Source of the DNA: an uncultured bacterium
Lineage (GTDB): Bacteria; Verrucomicrobiota; Lentisphaeria; Oligosphaerales; Oligosphaeraceae
Direction of reading: 5' to 3'
Assembly: GCA_902783355.1 (NCBI GenBank)
Contig: CACZQQ010000072.1
Location: 1-5,338 of the forward strand
Length of the DNA: 5,338 bases
Shown: in pieces, positions 1 to 5,080 of the stretch
Numbering within the stretch: the stretch's first letter is position 1
Layout: the number at the start of each line of letters is the position of its first letter
Made by a program: the position numbers and the translations under genes
Notes under the pieces: generated by a model
Seen by the model: the letters and a program-made list of their open reading frames with translations, nothing else
What the model was told of the DNA's origin: nothing
Databases searched by the model: none

Positions 1-32
1 ACCATCTGGGCAACCTCCAGACCTTCATCTGA
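1..32 (+). CDS. possible 3' end of a convergent plus-strand gene (partial, very short)
   Basis: Reading from base 3 gives HLGNLQTFI followed by a TGA stop at 30-32. If this is a gene, it points toward the minus-strand operon and ends about 285 bases from that operon's last stop, so the two would converge. Only nine residues are visible, so no family can be named and the reading frame cannot be tested. Frame 1 of the plus strand is also open from base 1 to a TAA near 222, but its translation looks like noise from a repeat-rich region. This is a weak call that rests on the sensible-looking hydrophobic C-terminus and on what would be expected at the end of an intergenic region. Confidence 0.2.
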   Translation, partial: HLGNLQTFI

Positions 33-100
33 AACACCGACGGCGGCCTGCGAATTGGCGGAAATGCCCGCGCGGGCTGCGGATTTTCCGCGCCGCGTCT

Positions 101-123
101 GCGGGCGCCAAAGTGGCGCCCGC
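101..123. repeat. perfect 9-bp inverted repeat (stem-loop)
   Basis: GCGGGCGCC (101-109), a five-base spacer AAAGT (110-114) and GGCGCCCGC (115-123) form a perfect, all-GC stem of nine pairs. This is the strongest hairpin in the left intergenic region. There is no T-tract on either side. It could act as a 3'-end protecting structure or transcription pause site for either convergent unit. Confidence 0.6.
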
Positions 124-128
124 TCAGG

Positions 129-190
129 TTGGAAGTTATCGAAGCCGCGCGCGGCCGCCGGAGTTGGATTGAAAGTTTATCGAAGCCGCG
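129..190. repeat. imperfect direct repeat, two copies of 21-22 bases
   Basis: TTGGAAGTTATCGAAGCCGCG at 129-149 recurs at 169-190 with one G-to-A change and one inserted T. The copies start 40 bases apart. Each copy runs straight into an inverted repeat: GCCGCGCGCGGC (144-155) in the first, and GCCGC-GAA-GCGGC (185-197) in the second. The shared head plus palindromic tail suggests a duplicated repeat unit rather than chance similarity. Confidence 0.6.
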
Positions 191-250
191 AAGCGGCAGC
201 GCACAGCGTGCGCGACTTCGCGTAACCGCTGGCAAGCGCCCGCAGGGCGC
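185..250. repeat. run of small perfect hairpins
   Basis: Within 66 bases there are three perfect stem-loops with three-base loops: GCCGC-GAA-GCGGC (185-197), GCGCAC-AGC-GTGCGC (199-213) and GCGCCC-GCA-GGGCGC (236-250). A four-base stem CGCG-ACTT-CGCG (211-222) competes with the second. CGCGAAG (188-194) can also pair with CTTCGCG (216-222) to enclose the second hairpin. The last stem, GCGCCC/GGGCGC, recurs at 289-304 with a GCAA loop. This looks like an intergenic palindromic repeat cluster. Confidence 0.5.
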
Positions 251-288
251 GCAGCCTGCGGATGGCCAGGCCAACCCATGTCCCCTCA

Positions 289-304
289 GCGCCCGCAAGG
301 GCGC
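289..304 (-). terminator. hairpin just after the operon's last stop; possible weak 3'-end signal
   Basis: GCGCCC (289-294), GCAA (295-298) and GGGCGC (299-304) make a perfect 6-bp GC stem. It begins 12 bases past the FTR-like stop codon in the direction of transcription. On the minus strand the bases after the stem are TGAGGGG, so there is no U-tract. It is therefore not a standard intrinsic terminator, but it could stabilise the 3' end of the operon mRNA or mark a Rho-dependent end. Confidence 0.3.
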
Positions 305-316
305 GACAAAAGGCGG

Positions 317-523
317 CTACTCCTCCTTCTTGTAGTAGAGCTGGCAGTGGCAGAAGCCCTCGAAGTTCGGGTCGGCGATCTGCTGCTTGAACTCCTGGCA
401 CATGCACTTATATTCTTCCGTGCGGAAGACGCGGCAGGGGCAGTAGCCGCCCGTGCGCTTGAGGCCCTCGCGGACCATCTTGACCGTCTCGGCGTCAGGG
501 TTGAGCGTCACTTTGGCAGACAT
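317..523 (-). CDS. small ferredoxin:thioredoxin reductase catalytic-chain-like Fe-S protein
   Basis: This 68-residue protein has the three CxC motifs of the ferredoxin:thioredoxin reductase (FTR) catalytic chain: YCPCR (C28, C30), CMCQEF (C40, C42) and CHCQLYYK (C58, C60). In the known family four cysteines hold a [4Fe-4S] cluster and two form the redox-active disulfide. By position C30 and C60 would be the disulfide, and C28, C40, C42 and C58 the ligands. The first-to-last cysteine span (33 residues) matches the plant enzyme, but the middle CxC sits nearer the first (CPC-X9-CMC-X15-CHC instead of X16/X8). I recall such short forms from anaerobes but cannot verify it. No variable chain or thioredoxin gene is nearby. 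The ATG overlaps the end of queH by 29 bases and has a good GGAGG six bases upstream (530-534). It is the last gene of the operon. The physiological partner is unknown. Confidence 0.85.
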   Translation of the reverse strand: MSAKVTLNPDAETVKMVREGLKRTGGYCPCRVFRTEEYKCMCQEFKQQIADPNFEGFCHCQLYYKKEE

Positions 524-1100
524 CGCAGTCCTCCCGTGCGTCCCGCCGTGAGAATTCGCAGCCGCAGTAGGCCTGGCGGTAGAGGCCCAGCTGGCGGGAA
601 AGCCGGATGGAGCGCAGGAAGCCGTCCTGCTTCTTGAAGTCCCAGTGCTCGTAGTTGGGGAAGCGGCCGCCGACCTGCGCGATGAGGGCGGCGGGCTTGT
701 GGGGGGAGACGGTCAGGGAGGTCGCGAAGGGGAGGCCGAGGCGGGCGGCGGCCTCGGCGGCGCGGCCGAGGCTGTAGCCGAAGCAGAGGGCGCAGCGCGG
801 CCCGCGCTCGGGCACCGTCTCGTAGCCGGGCAGGGCGGCGACATGCGCCCGCCAGAGGTCGTGGCGGTAGTCGTCCGCCCATGGCGCCTCCAGGCCGAAA
901 TGGGCCGCCACCTTGCGCAGCTGCTCCAGGCGCAGCTCGAACTCCTCCTGCGTGGCGATATTGGAGTTGCTGAAGAAGAGGCGGCAGGGGCGCCCGGCGG
1001 CCAGGAGGCGTTCGACGCAGGCGCTGGCGCAGGGGCCGCAGCAGCAGTGCAGGAGAATCGGCCCGTCAGGGACGCACGGGGATGTTCTCGTAGGTGGCAT
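495..1100 (-). CDS. queH: QueH, epoxyqueuosine reductase (DUF208 family)
   Basis: QueH reduces epoxyqueuosine to queuosine at the tRNA wobble position, the last step of queuosine synthesis, in bacteria that lack the cobalamin-dependent QueG. The 201-residue product shows the family signatures in order: ILLHCCCGPCA (C19-C21, C24), FFSNSNI with EEFELRLEQL (about 42-61), CALC (C103, C106), SLTVSPHKP (about 128-136), WDFKKQDGFLRSIRLSRQLGLYRQ (about 153-176) and YCGC (C179, C181). The paired cysteine motifs are known in the family to carry the Fe-S/Fe centre. ATG at 1100 is chosen because it is the closest in-frame start before the conserved ILLH strand. The longer reading from 1181 adds 27 residues unlike QueH. 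The start overlaps the ftsQ-like gene by 35 bases and has no evident ribosome-binding site, so coupled translation is likely. A C-terminal DCDVC (C192, C195) lies beyond the usual end. Confidence 0.95.
   Translation of the reverse strand: MPPTRTSPCVPDGPILLHCCCGPCASACVERLLAAGRPCRLFFSNSNIATQEEFELRLEQLRKVAAHFGLEAPWADDYRHDLWRAHVAALPGYETVPERGPRCALCFGYSLGRAAEAAARLGLPFATSLTVSPHKPAALIAQVGGRFPNYEHWDFKKQDGFLRSIRLSRQLGLYRQAYCGCEFSRRDAREDCDVCQSDAQP
530..535 (-). promoter_or_regulatory. Shine-Dalgarno site for the FTR-like gene, inside queH
   Basis: On the minus strand GGGAGG lies within the queH coding sequence, six bases before the ATG at 523. It fixes that ATG as the start. Most genes of this operon lack such a site, so this one suggests strong independent initiation for the short last gene. 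Confidence 0.7.
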
Positions 1101-1911
1101 TGAGGTAGCTGATGGTCTGGTCGTTCTCCTGGCGGAGGGTGACCACCACGTTGATGCGGTCCAGGGAGCCCTTGATGTCATTCATGGGCATCACCAGCTG
1201 GTTGTTGGGCTTGAAGGGGCCGTTCGCCTCCAGGAAGAGGGTGAGGGTCTCGTTCTTGGCGTCCAGACGGCAGATCTTCACATTGTACATGTTGCCTTCG
1301 GGGCGGAGCGCCGATTCCTTCAGGAAGACAAGGAAGGCGAGGACGCCCTGGTTGGTGGTGCGCTGGCCGGGGAGATAGTTGTCGGGGCTCTCCAGCCCGT
1401 TGACGAGGGGCATGGCCCGCGTGTCGCCTTCGCTGTCCAGCGGCAGGACGACGCCGTTGGCGTCCACCTTGAGGTCGGGATGGCCGTAGCGCGGATGGAA
1501 GCGCAGGATGGCGACGGCGGTGCGCTCGCGGATGGCGACGCAGATGCGGTCGGGGAAGCGGCGCGTGACGGTGACCTCCTCCACGCGCGGGTCGTCCTTG
1601 AGGGCGTTGCGCACGGCCGCCAGGGCGGCTTCGGGCAGGGTGGTCCGCCCCTTGACGACGCCGTTCTCCGCCAGGGCATTCTCCACCAGGCCGCGCACGA
1701 CGGGGCTCTTGCAGTTGATTTCCACCTCCATCAGCTGGAAGGCGCTGTTCTTGAAATAGAGGCAGTCCAGGCAGTATTTGCCCCCGAACAGAAGGGCGGT
1801 CAGGGCGATGAGCGCCAGAAGGACGAGGATGGTCGTCGTCACGGCGGGGGAGAGGCGCCGGCCCTCCGCCGGCGCGCTCACGGCGTTGCGTTTCTTCTCA
1901 AGGTCTTTCAT
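1066..1911 (-). CDS. ftsQ: FtsQ/DivIB-like cell division protein with POTRA domain
   Basis: The 281-residue protein has a basic cytoplasmic tail (about 1-21), one membrane helix (about 22-43) and an extracytoplasmic part that begins with a POTRA-like domain (about 56-135). The helix-strand pattern ALAAVRNALKDDPRVEEVTVTRRFPDRICVAI is typical of the FtsQ POTRA. It is followed by a DANGVVLP strand (150-157) and MPLVNG (167-172), as in the FtsQ beta domain, and a C-terminal strand with VVVTLRQ. FtsQ/DivIB is known as the single-pass scaffold that links early and late divisome proteins. Unlike most ftsQ genes it is not beside mur, ddl, ftsA or ftsZ but between rimO and queH. The assignment rests on architecture more than on strict motifs, so a generic POTRA-domain membrane protein remains possible. 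The ATG follows the rimO stop by 18 AT-rich bases with no Shine-Dalgarno site. Confidence 0.75.
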   Translation of the reverse strand: MKDLEKKRNAVSAPAEGRRLSPAVTTTILVLLALIALTALLFGGKYCLDCLYFKNSAFQLMEVEINCKSPVVRGLVENALAENGVVKGRTTLPEAALAAVRNALKDDPRVEEVTVTRRFPDRICVAIRERTAVAILRFHPRYGHPDLKVDANGVVLPLDSEGDTRAMPLVNGLESPDNYLPGQRTTNQGVLAFLVFLKESALRPEGNMYNVKICRLDAKNETLTLFLEANGPFKPNNQLVMPMNDIKGSLDRINVVVTLRQENDQTISYLNATYENIPVRP

Positions 1912-1929
1912 TGTACTATATATAAGGTA
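1912..1929 (-). promoter_or_regulatory. AT-rich rimO-ftsQ spacer with GTAC inverted repeat; possible internal -10
   Basis: The 18-base spacer reads TACCTTATATATAGTACA just before the ftsQ-like ATG. The alternating TA run is conspicuous in this GC-rich window. GTAC halves occur on both sides (1927-1930 and 1913-1916), and TATAGT (1920-1915) resembles a -10 hexamer. No -35 is recognisable at the right distance. Transcription from this -10 would begin almost at the ATG, so a transcript would be nearly leaderless. It may equally be an unstructured translation-initiation region that replaces a Shine-Dalgarno site. Confidence 0.3.
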
Positions 1930-3336
1930 CTAAGGGGCCGTTTCGGCGGTCAGGTCGTAGGCGCCGGCGGCCGTGACGGCCACGTCGGCGAAGGCGTCCA
2001 GGCGGGGCCTGCGCCCCTTGGGGGGGACGGTGATCCGGATGGTCTGGTCCACCTCGGGCGCGTCGGCGGCGGTGCGGCCGACGAAGGCGCCGTCCTCCAG
2101 GCGCTCCTCGACGAGGACGCGAAGGCGCTGGCCGACGAGGGCGAGGTTGCGTTTCCGCGAGAGCTGCCGCTGGAGGCGCATGAGGCGGTCGAGGCGCTGG
2201 CGGGCGACTTCGGGGGGGACGCGGCCCTCCGTGATGGCGGCGGCGGGCGTCCCATCCTCCGGCGAGAAGGCGAAGACGCCCAGGCGGTCGAAGCGGAACT
2301 CCTTGACGAAATCAAGCAGCTTCTGGAAGTCCTCCTCCGTCTCGCCTGGATAACCGGTCATGAAGGTGGTGCGGATGGCCAGATGGGGGAATCTGGCGCG
2401 GATGGCGGCCATGCGCTCGCGCGTCTGCGCTTCGGTCATGCCGCGCCGCATGGAGGCCAGAAGCGGGTTCGAGATGTGCTGCAGCGGCACGTCCAGATAG
2501 GGGACGATGTGGCTGTTGGGGGAGGCCCCCAGCAGGCCGATGAACTCGTCCGTCAGATGGAGCGGATGCGTGTAGAGGACGCGCACCCAGAAGTCGCCCT
2601 CCAGCGCGTCCAGCTTCTTCAGCAGGGCCGACAGGCGGCCGGGGTCGCGCTGGTCCACGCCGTAGGCGGTGGAATCCTGCGCGATGAGGTCGATTTCAGG
2701 CACGCCCTGCGCGATGAGGCGGCGGCACTCCGTCAGGACGGATTCCAGCGGGCGGCTTCTCAGGTTGCCGCGGATGGCCGGAATGGCGCAGAAGGCGCAG
2801 CGGTGGTTGCAGCCCTCCGCAATCTTGACGTAGGCGTAGCTCGACGGCGTGCAGAGCATCCGCGGCGTCTCCTCGTCGTAGAGGTAGCGGGGCGCGCCGT
2901 CGGAATGGACCGAAAGCGGCGCGGCCGGGGCCGCCTCCGCCGCGAGCAGCCGCCCGATGATGTCGGCCACCTGCGGCACGGCGTCGATGCCCATGAGGCA
3001 GTCCACCTCGGGGAAGGCCTCCGCGCAGGCCTGGGGGGAGCGCTGGGCCAGGCAGCCGCCGACGATGAGAATCCGCCGCCGCCCCGCCGCCGCGCCCGCC
3101 TTCTTCCAGGCGACCCCCTGACGGATGGCGTCCGCCGCCTCGTCCCGCGCACTTTGGATGAAGCCGCAGGTGTTGATGAGGAGGGCGTCCGCCGCCTCCA
3201 GGTCGTCGGTCATGACGTAGCCGGCGGTCGACAGCAGCCCGCACATCACCTCAGTGTCCACCAGGTTCTTGGCGCAGCCCAGCGACTGCGCCGCGACGAG
3301 GACGGGCTTCTGTGTGGCACGGGAGGGCTTGGACAT
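1930..3336 (-). CDS. rimO: RimO, ribosomal protein S12 methylthiotransferase
   Basis: This 468-residue radical SAM enzyme adds a methylthio group to a conserved aspartate of ribosomal protein S12. The N-terminal UPF0004 domain has SLGCAKNLVDTE (C21), NTCGF (C57) and GGCLAQ (C95), which bind the auxiliary [4Fe-4S] cluster. The radical SAM motif is EGCNHRCAFC (C176, C180, C183), preceded by YAYVKIA and followed by IPAIRG. Further hallmarks are VPYLDVPLQHIS (about 278-289), FMTGYPGE (325-332) and FAFSPEDGTPA (355-365). A TRAM RNA/protein-binding domain occupies about 400-465. SLGCAKNLVDTE separates RimO from the tRNA enzyme MiaB. Length and all cluster cysteines are intact. The ATG lies four bases after the upstream membrane-protein stop without a visible Shine-Dalgarno site, so translation is probably coupled. 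Confidence 0.97.
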   Translation of the reverse strand: MSKPSRATQKPVLVAAQSLGCAKNLVDTEVMCGLLSTAGYVMTDDLEAADALLINTCGFIQSARDEAADAIRQGVAWKKAGAAAGRRRILIVGGCLAQRSPQACAEAFPEVDCLMGIDAVPQVADIIGRLLAAEAAPAAPLSVHSDGAPRYLYDEETPRMLCTPSSYAYVKIAEGCNHRCAFCAIPAIRGNLRSRPLESVLTECRRLIAQGVPEIDLIAQDSTAYGVDQRDPGRLSALLKKLDALEGDFWVRVLYTHPLHLTDEFIGLLGASPNSHIVPYLDVPLQHISNPLLASMRRGMTEAQTRERMAAIRARFPHLAIRTTFMTGYPGETEEDFQKLLDFVKEFRFDRLGVFAFSPEDGTPAAAITEGRVPPEVARQRLDRLMRLQRQLSRKRNLALVGQRLRVLVEERLEDGAFVGRTAADAPEVDQTIRITVPPKGRRPRLDAFADVAVTAAGAYDLTAETAP

Positions 3337-3340
3337 GGAG

Positions 3341-4051
3341 TCAGAAGAGGGCGAGGAGGATGAGCAGGATGGCGACGGCGGTTTCGCCGAGAAGGAGGCT
3401 GGCGGCGCGGCCTGTGGGGCGCGTGCTCCAGGAGCGCAGCCACGGCAGCGTCAGCAGGCAGAGGAGCCCCAGAAGGAGGAGGCGGATGGTCATGTGGCGC
3501 GCGGCGTCCAGGAAGGCGCCGCAACCGATGGCGGCCAGCAGCGACACGAGCCAGGTGGCGGCCAGCGCCAGCGCCCAGCCCATGGGATGGGCGACGGAGA
3601 AGGCGCTTCTGGGCGATGGAGACGAAAGCTCGCAGCCAAGCGCCGCCCCCAGCGCCAGCATGGGGAGGACGGCCGCGGGGCCGGCCAGGGCGACAAGCAG
3701 CAGGAGCAGGACGAAGGGGAGGAGCAGCGCCAGCGTCACCAGCGCGGGGCGTGTCTCGTCGCCCGCCTGTGTCGGCTTCAGGAAGGCCAGCGGCCGCCGG
3801 ACTTCGCGCCCCGCGGTCAGGAAGAGGAGCAGCGCGGCGATGACGAGGGCCGCCGCCAGCCGGCCGGCGTGCAGGCCGGGGACGAGCCACGCGGCCAGGC
3901 CGCCGCAGATGGCGAGCGCGGCGCCCAGAAGCGTCCGCACGAGGATGGTGGCCATTGGAGTTGGCAGCGCGGGCGGCTCCTGGTCCGTGCTGCAGAAGCG
4001 CGTGTAGTAGGCGAGGGCGTCGTGGATTTGCTGACGGTCTGCGAAGGGCAT
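3341..4051 (-). CDS. multi-pass membrane protein of unknown function
   Basis: I do not recognise this 236-residue protein. A short soluble N-terminus (about 1-33, with QQIHDALAYYTRFC) precedes six or seven hydrophobic segments near 36-58, 64-80, 103-121, 124-141, 155-178, 188-206 and 218-235. The loops are short, and there is an arginine-rich stretch (GREVRRP, about 81-87) after the second helix. No signal peptide, transporter signature or catalytic motif is apparent. The ATG at 4051 is supported by a perfect AGGAGG five bases upstream, which rules against the internal methionine at residue 33. The gene starts nine bases after the SirB1-like stop and stops four bases before rimO. It is thus firmly inside the operon and may work with the upstream SirB1-like protein. 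The reading frame is credible because its position, start signal and spacing are consistent and its composition is membrane-like. The opposite-strand frames are not. Confidence 0.8.
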   Translation of the reverse strand: MPFADRQQIHDALAYYTRFCSTDQEPPALPTPMATILVRTLLGAALAICGGLAAWLVPGLHAGRLAAALVIAALLLFLTAGREVRRPLAFLKPTQAGDETRPALVTLALLLPFVLLLLLVALAGPAAVLPMLALGAALGCELSSPSPRSAFSVAHPMGWALALAATWLVSLLAAIGCGAFLDAARHMTIRLLLLGLLCLLTLPWLRSWSTRPTGRAASLLLGETAVAILLILLALF

Positions 4052-4056
4052 GGTGG

Positions 4057-4062
4057 CCTCCT
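4057..4062 (-). promoter_or_regulatory. Shine-Dalgarno site overlapping the preceding stop codon
   Basis: On the minus strand the bases are TAGGAGG-CCACC-ATG. The TAG at 4063-4061 ends the SirB1-like gene, and its AG is part of the AGGAGG that serves the membrane-protein ATG at 4051. This is the best ribosome-binding site in the window. It implies that ribosomes ending the first gene can re-initiate on the second. Confidence 0.75.
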
Positions 4063-4912
4063 ATTTTGTGTCGCCGATGGGATAGGGCATCGGGTGCCCG
4101 GGAATCTGGTTGACGGCCTGGTAGAGCCGGCAGAAGAGGTGGACGTCGTAGCAGTCCCACATCATGGTGGAGGTCGCCACCAGCTGGGCCAGCAGGAGGC
4201 GGATGGTCTCGCCGGGGGAGCAGGTGTGGAATTCTCCGGGCTTGACGTTGCGGATGGACTTCCAGCCGTCCATGGGGTTGATCATGGTGTCCTGCCCGTC
4301 GAAGAGGCAGAACCTGCCGCTGTGGAGGCAGACGGCGGTCAGGAAGCCGTGCTGGCGCGCCAGTTCGCGGGCGAGGATGCAGAGGGGCAGGGGGGCCGCC
4401 TGGCTGGTCTCCAGGATGTCGCCGATGAGATAGTAGCCGACGCTCAGCCAGGGGGGCGGGGTCGCGCAGAGGTTCTGGTCCCGCATGAACTCCGCCAGCG
4501 TCCTCAGGTTGGTCCGCGTGGTGGCGGGATACTGCTCGAAGATCTGGGTGGAGAGCTCCTTCACGTAGATGGTGGAGGATTTCGGGTCGTAGAGCTTGTC
4601 GATGAGGACAAGCGCGTCCCACGGGTCGAGCCGGCGGCGCATGTAGCCGTCGACGAAGCGGGCGAAGAGGCGCCTCTGCTCCAGCATCTTGCCAAGCTGG
4701 TGGATGCGCCGCCGGAAGGTCAGGTCGTCCGTGTCCTGGTTGGCGTGCACGAGCTCCTCCGCCTCGGGCAGCGCCGCCAGCTGTTCAAGCGCCAGGGAGG
4801 CGACGCAGTCGTCGGGGTCCGAAAGGAGGGGGAGCAGCACGCCTGCGCCGGGCCGTACCGCCGCTCCCGTGCCGGGGGCGGCCTGTGTCTTATGGGGTGT
4901 CTGTATGGTCAT
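4061..4912 (-). CDS. SirB1-type transglutaminase-like protein with HEAT-like N-terminus
   Basis: The 283-residue product (ATG at 4912) begins with a variable tail. A HEAT-like helix pair follows at about 25-50 (LLPLLSDPDDCVASLALEQL), then a helical section with LDPWDALVLIDKLYDP (about 95-110). The C-terminal core APLPLCILARELARQHGF (173-190), SGRFCLFDG (198-206) and INPMDGW (211-217) follows the SirB1 pattern of a PlsL helix, a Gl/gf turn, an FlvR-like strand and an iDP strand. SirB1 proteins share the transglutaminase fold, and many lack a full Cys-His-Asp triad. Here no cysteine sits at the helix start, so catalysis is doubtful. The cellular role of the family is poorly defined. ATG at 4912 is preferred over TTG at 4969, because a promoter-like sequence overlaps the extra 19 codons. 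No Shine-Dalgarno site is seen. This is the first gene of the operon. Confidence 0.6.
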   Translation of the reverse strand: MTIQTPHKTQAAPGTGAAVRPGAGVLLPLLSDPDDCVASLALEQLAALPEAEELVHANQDTDDLTFRRRIHQLGKMLEQRRLFARFVDGYMRRRLDPWDALVLIDKLYDPKSSTIYVKELSTQIFEQYPATTRTNLRTLAEFMRDQNLCATPPPWLSVGYYLIGDILETSQAAPLPLCILARELARQHGFLTAVCLHSGRFCLFDGQDTMINPMDGWKSIRNVKPGEFHTCSPGETIRLLLAQLVATSTMMWDCYDVHLFCRLYQAVNQIPGHPMPYPIGDTK

Positions 4913-4940
4913 TGTCGGTCGTCTTGCGGGTTGGATACAT

Positions 4941-4969
4941 AAGATAGTGCCGATATTGGAAACCGACAA
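4941..4969 (-). promoter_or_regulatory. probable sigma70-type promoter for the six-gene operon
   Basis: On the minus strand TTGTCG (4969-4964) and TATCTT (4946-4941) are separated by exactly 17 bases. Each matches four of six consensus positions. The stretch is AT-richer than its surroundings, follows directly after an intrinsic terminator, and would give a leader of roughly 20 bases before the ATG at 4912. No operator-like repeat is visible around it. Confidence 0.45.
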
Positions 4970-4971
4970 GC

Positions 4972-4994
4972 AAAAATGCCCCTTTAAGGGGCAT
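4972..4994 (-). terminator. rho-independent terminator of the upstream unit
   Basis: On the minus strand ATGCCCC (4994-4988), loop TTAAA (4987-4983) and GGGGCAT (4982-4976) form a perfect 7-bp stem, followed at once by TTTTTG. The stem is GC-rich at the loop side and the U-tract is only on this strand. It therefore ends transcription coming from the right-hand membrane-protein gene, before the promoter of the next operon three bases on. Confidence 0.8.
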
Positions 4995-5080
4995 GCGGCC
5001 GCGTGTCGGCATGGCTTTGGCGGCGCCGCAACCGGCCGCCGACGCCATCGTTGTCTTCATGGGCCATGCAAGGGGCCGGA

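Larger units (their letters stand above)
33..316. other. gene-poor, hairpin-rich intergenic region
   Basis: No convincing gene lies between the possible plus-strand stop at 32 and the FTR-like stop at 317. The region is instead dense in perfect short inverted repeats: 66-77 (12-base palindrome), 101-123, 144-155, 185-197, 199-213, 236-250 and 289-304. It also holds one imperfect direct repeat (129-149 and 169-190). None of the hairpins is followed by a T-run on either strand, so they are not classical intrinsic terminators. The region could be a REP/BIME-like intergenic repeat element, a structured RNA, or the 3' untranslated regions of two convergent units. Nothing in it recalls a tRNA, riboswitch or known ncRNA. 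Confidence 0.6.

Noticed and set aside
129..190. CRISPR-like repeat pair
   Set aside because: There are only two imperfect copies with an uneven 19-base spacer that itself contains palindromes, and no cas genes.
163..280. Integron attC-like site (GTTGGAT near 163-169 fits GTTRRRY)
   Set aside because: There is no matching RYYYAAC partner with the attC layout, and no integrase or cassette is seen.
129..335. 68-codon plus-strand frame across the left intergenic region
   Set aside because: It is made of the repeat and hairpin sequences, has no ribosome-binding site, and runs over the stop and 3' end of the FTR-like gene.
1101..1181. N-terminal extension of QueH to an upstream ATG at 1181
   Set aside because: The added residues (rich in T, R, S, W) do not resemble QueH, and the extension would overlap the ftsQ-like gene by 116 bases. 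ATG at 1100 already precedes the conserved core.
913..3363. 816-codon open frame on the plus strand opposite rimO and ftsQ
   Set aside because: It lies entirely antisense to two genes with clear domain motifs. Its translation is low-complexity (many G, A, D, E, V, R) and shows no family signature, as expected from GC-rich codon bias on the opposite strand.
3246..4622. 458-codon alternative minus-strand frame
   Set aside because: It overlaps two better genes in another frame and is extremely proline/arginine-rich with no domain. It also ends inside rimO.
3254..4942. 562-codon open frame on the plus strand opposite the SirB1-like and membrane-protein genes
   Set aside because: Its repetitive Q/E/G/R-rich translation is typical of an antisense shadow. 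The minus-strand genes here have proper start signals and operon spacing.
4913..4969. TTG start at 4969 for the SirB1-like gene
   Set aside because: It has no ribosome-binding site, it abuts the terminator T-tract, and the likely -35/-10 elements fall inside the added codons. ATG at 4912 is simpler.
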